Shown: in pieces, positions 63,365 to 64,000 of the stretch
Position numbering within the stretch: the first letter of the stretch is position 1
How the letters are laid out: every line of letters starts with the position of its first letter
Assembly: GCF_019668465.1 (NCBI RefSeq)
Contig: NZ_AP024828.1
Location: 2,728,001-2,792,000 of the forward strand
Source: Mycobacterium senriense
Lineage (GTDB): Bacteria > Actinomycetota > Actinomycetes > Mycobacteriales > Mycobacteriaceae
Direction of reading: 5' to 3'
Length of the DNA: 64,000 bases
The notes under the pieces: generated by a model
Database searches by the model: none
What the model was told of the DNA's origin: nothing
The model's input: the letters and a program-made list of their open reading frames with translations, nothing else
Made by a program: the position numbers and the translations under genes

Positions 63365-63867
63365 GGTACCGGCTGGACGTCGTCGCCACCACCGTCCTCG
63401 ACGTGGTGAGATTCGCCGGCGGCTGGATCTTCGACCGCTCGATGGCGGGCTGGGACGTGACCGTGCTGGTCGCCGATCATCCGGACGATCGGCCGCTACA
63501 CATCATCGGCGCCCAGGTGCTCGATCTTGAAGAGGCGCTGGCGTCGGTGCAATCGCGGCCCCGTCCGCAGGCCCTGGCCGCCGCGGCGGACCTGTTCGGC
63601 TGCGACGCGCGGGTGCGCCGGGGTGTGCTGCAGGCCCTCGATCACGGCGTCACCGAGGTCACGTTGTGGGGGGAGAACTGGCCTTCCGAGCTCGACGAGA
63701 GCGTCGGCCTGGTGCAACACGAGCTGAGCATGGCCGCCCAGACGTTCAAGGCCCAGGCGCTGGCGGCCGCGGCCGCACCGCACGCCCCGATCCGTCAGGT
63801 GGAGACCTTCCGCAGCGGGCTGCTGGCGTGGCCCTCGGTCGCCGCCGATCTGGTCCCCTCCCGCTAG
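63361..63867 (+). CDS. Conserved-looking protein of unknown function behind TetR
   Basis: The 168-residue protein (MRYRLDVVATTVLDVVRFAGGWIFDRSMAGWDVTVLVADHPDDRPLHI...) shares the ATGA overlap with the TetR gene, so it is probably co-translated with it. It has no signal peptide or membrane helix and is alanine-rich in the second half. It may be an accessory or ligand-related protein; I do not recognise a family. Confidence 0.7.
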   Translation: MRYRLDVVATTVLDVVRFAGGWIFDRSMAGWDVTVLVADHPDDRPLHIIGAQVLDLEEALASVQSRPRPQALAAAADLFGCDARVRRGVLQALDHGVTEVTLWGENWPSELDESVGLVQHELSMAAQTFKAQALAAAAAPHAPIRQVETFRSGLLAWPSVAADLVPSR

Positions 63868-64000
63868 CCGGCCCGGCCCGGAACCGCGCAGCCACCCGGC
63901 CCGAGCGATGCGCGCGCATTTTGACGCCGGAGCGGGGGTCCCGTCGTTGACGACCACCACGCCGTGTGAAAATGTAATACTCATCCGCGAGAGGCACGTT
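63868..64000. other. Terminal intergenic segment with a degenerate operator-like site
   Basis: No gene is complete here. GAAAATGTAATACTC at 63968-63982 differs from the GAGAAT-N3-ATTCTC consensus at two arm positions; a regulated gene could lie beyond the window edge. Confidence 0.4.

Overview
The window looks like chromosomal DNA of a Mycobacterium or a close mycolate-containing actinobacterium. Base composition is strongly GC-rich, many genes start with GTG or TTG, and genes overlap tightly. The gene content also fits: paired acyl-CoA dehydrogenases, luciferase-like oxidoreductases, many short-chain dehydrogenases (one of the mycofactocin-dependent type), a DUF5313-type membrane protein and an MmcO-like Tat-exported multicopper oxidase. 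I see no rRNA, tRNA, CRISPR array, insertion sequence, phage gene or replication origin.

Almost the whole window is a catabolic region built from several operons. Positions 2-3176 hold a split B12-dependent acyl-CoA mutase (large and small subunits), a luciferase-like oxidoreductase and a CoA-transferase. Positions 3288-9531 hold two divergent operons: a [2Fe-2S] ferredoxin, a small unknown protein and an amidohydrolase on the minus strand, and an acyl-CoA synthetase, two acyl-CoA dehydrogenases and a crotonase on the plus strand. Positions 9553-17812 are mixed: a peptidase-like hydrolase, a CDF transporter, a phenolic acid decarboxylase, a thiolase with a MeaB-type GTPase, an orphan degenerate E1-alpha protein, a two-component system and a methyltransferase.

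Positions 17861-29446 form an IclR-controlled module. Its eight-gene plus-strand operon encodes MhpC-, MhpA- and MhpB-like enzymes (hydrolase, phenol hydroxylase, extradiol dioxygenase), a KstD-like flavoprotein, a luciferase-like enzyme, an SDR, a cyclase-family protein and a second hydrolase. A second KstD-like flavoprotein lies behind the IclR gene. The likely logic is to dehydrogenate a ring, hydroxylate it to a catechol, cleave it and hydrolyse the product. Positions 29450-32021 hold the multicopper oxidase and a reductase. Positions 33029-37029 hold a four-gene glycosyltransferase cassette. Positions 37228-47175 form a nine-gene operon: TetR, 3Fe-4S-type ferredoxin, cytochrome P450, amidohydrolase, two M24 peptidase-fold proteins, crotonase, double-length CoA-transferase and SDR. 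Positions 47172-64000 hold a MarR unit, a mycofactocin-type SDR, a TetR gene, a seven-gene Rieske oxygenase/acyl-CoA dehydrogenase operon, an amidohydrolase/acyl-CoA dehydrogenase/thiolase run and a terminal TetR pair.

The most interesting signal is regulatory. An operator of the form GAGAAT-N3-ATTCTC occurs at 5300, 11773, 50032, 50886 and 58358, with weaker copies near 58645 and 63968. Most copies lie in front of catabolic operons spread over about 50 kb. One sits in front of the TetR gene at 50113-50829, which is therefore the best candidate for the regulator. A second operator, 22 bp long (TTAAATCA...CTTGACTTAA), is shared by the SDR at 32192 and the TetR/P450 operon at 37228. Together these suggest one dispersed pathway that activates, oxidises and beta-oxidises a bulky cyclic or aromatic compound. 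The substrate cannot be read from the sequence.
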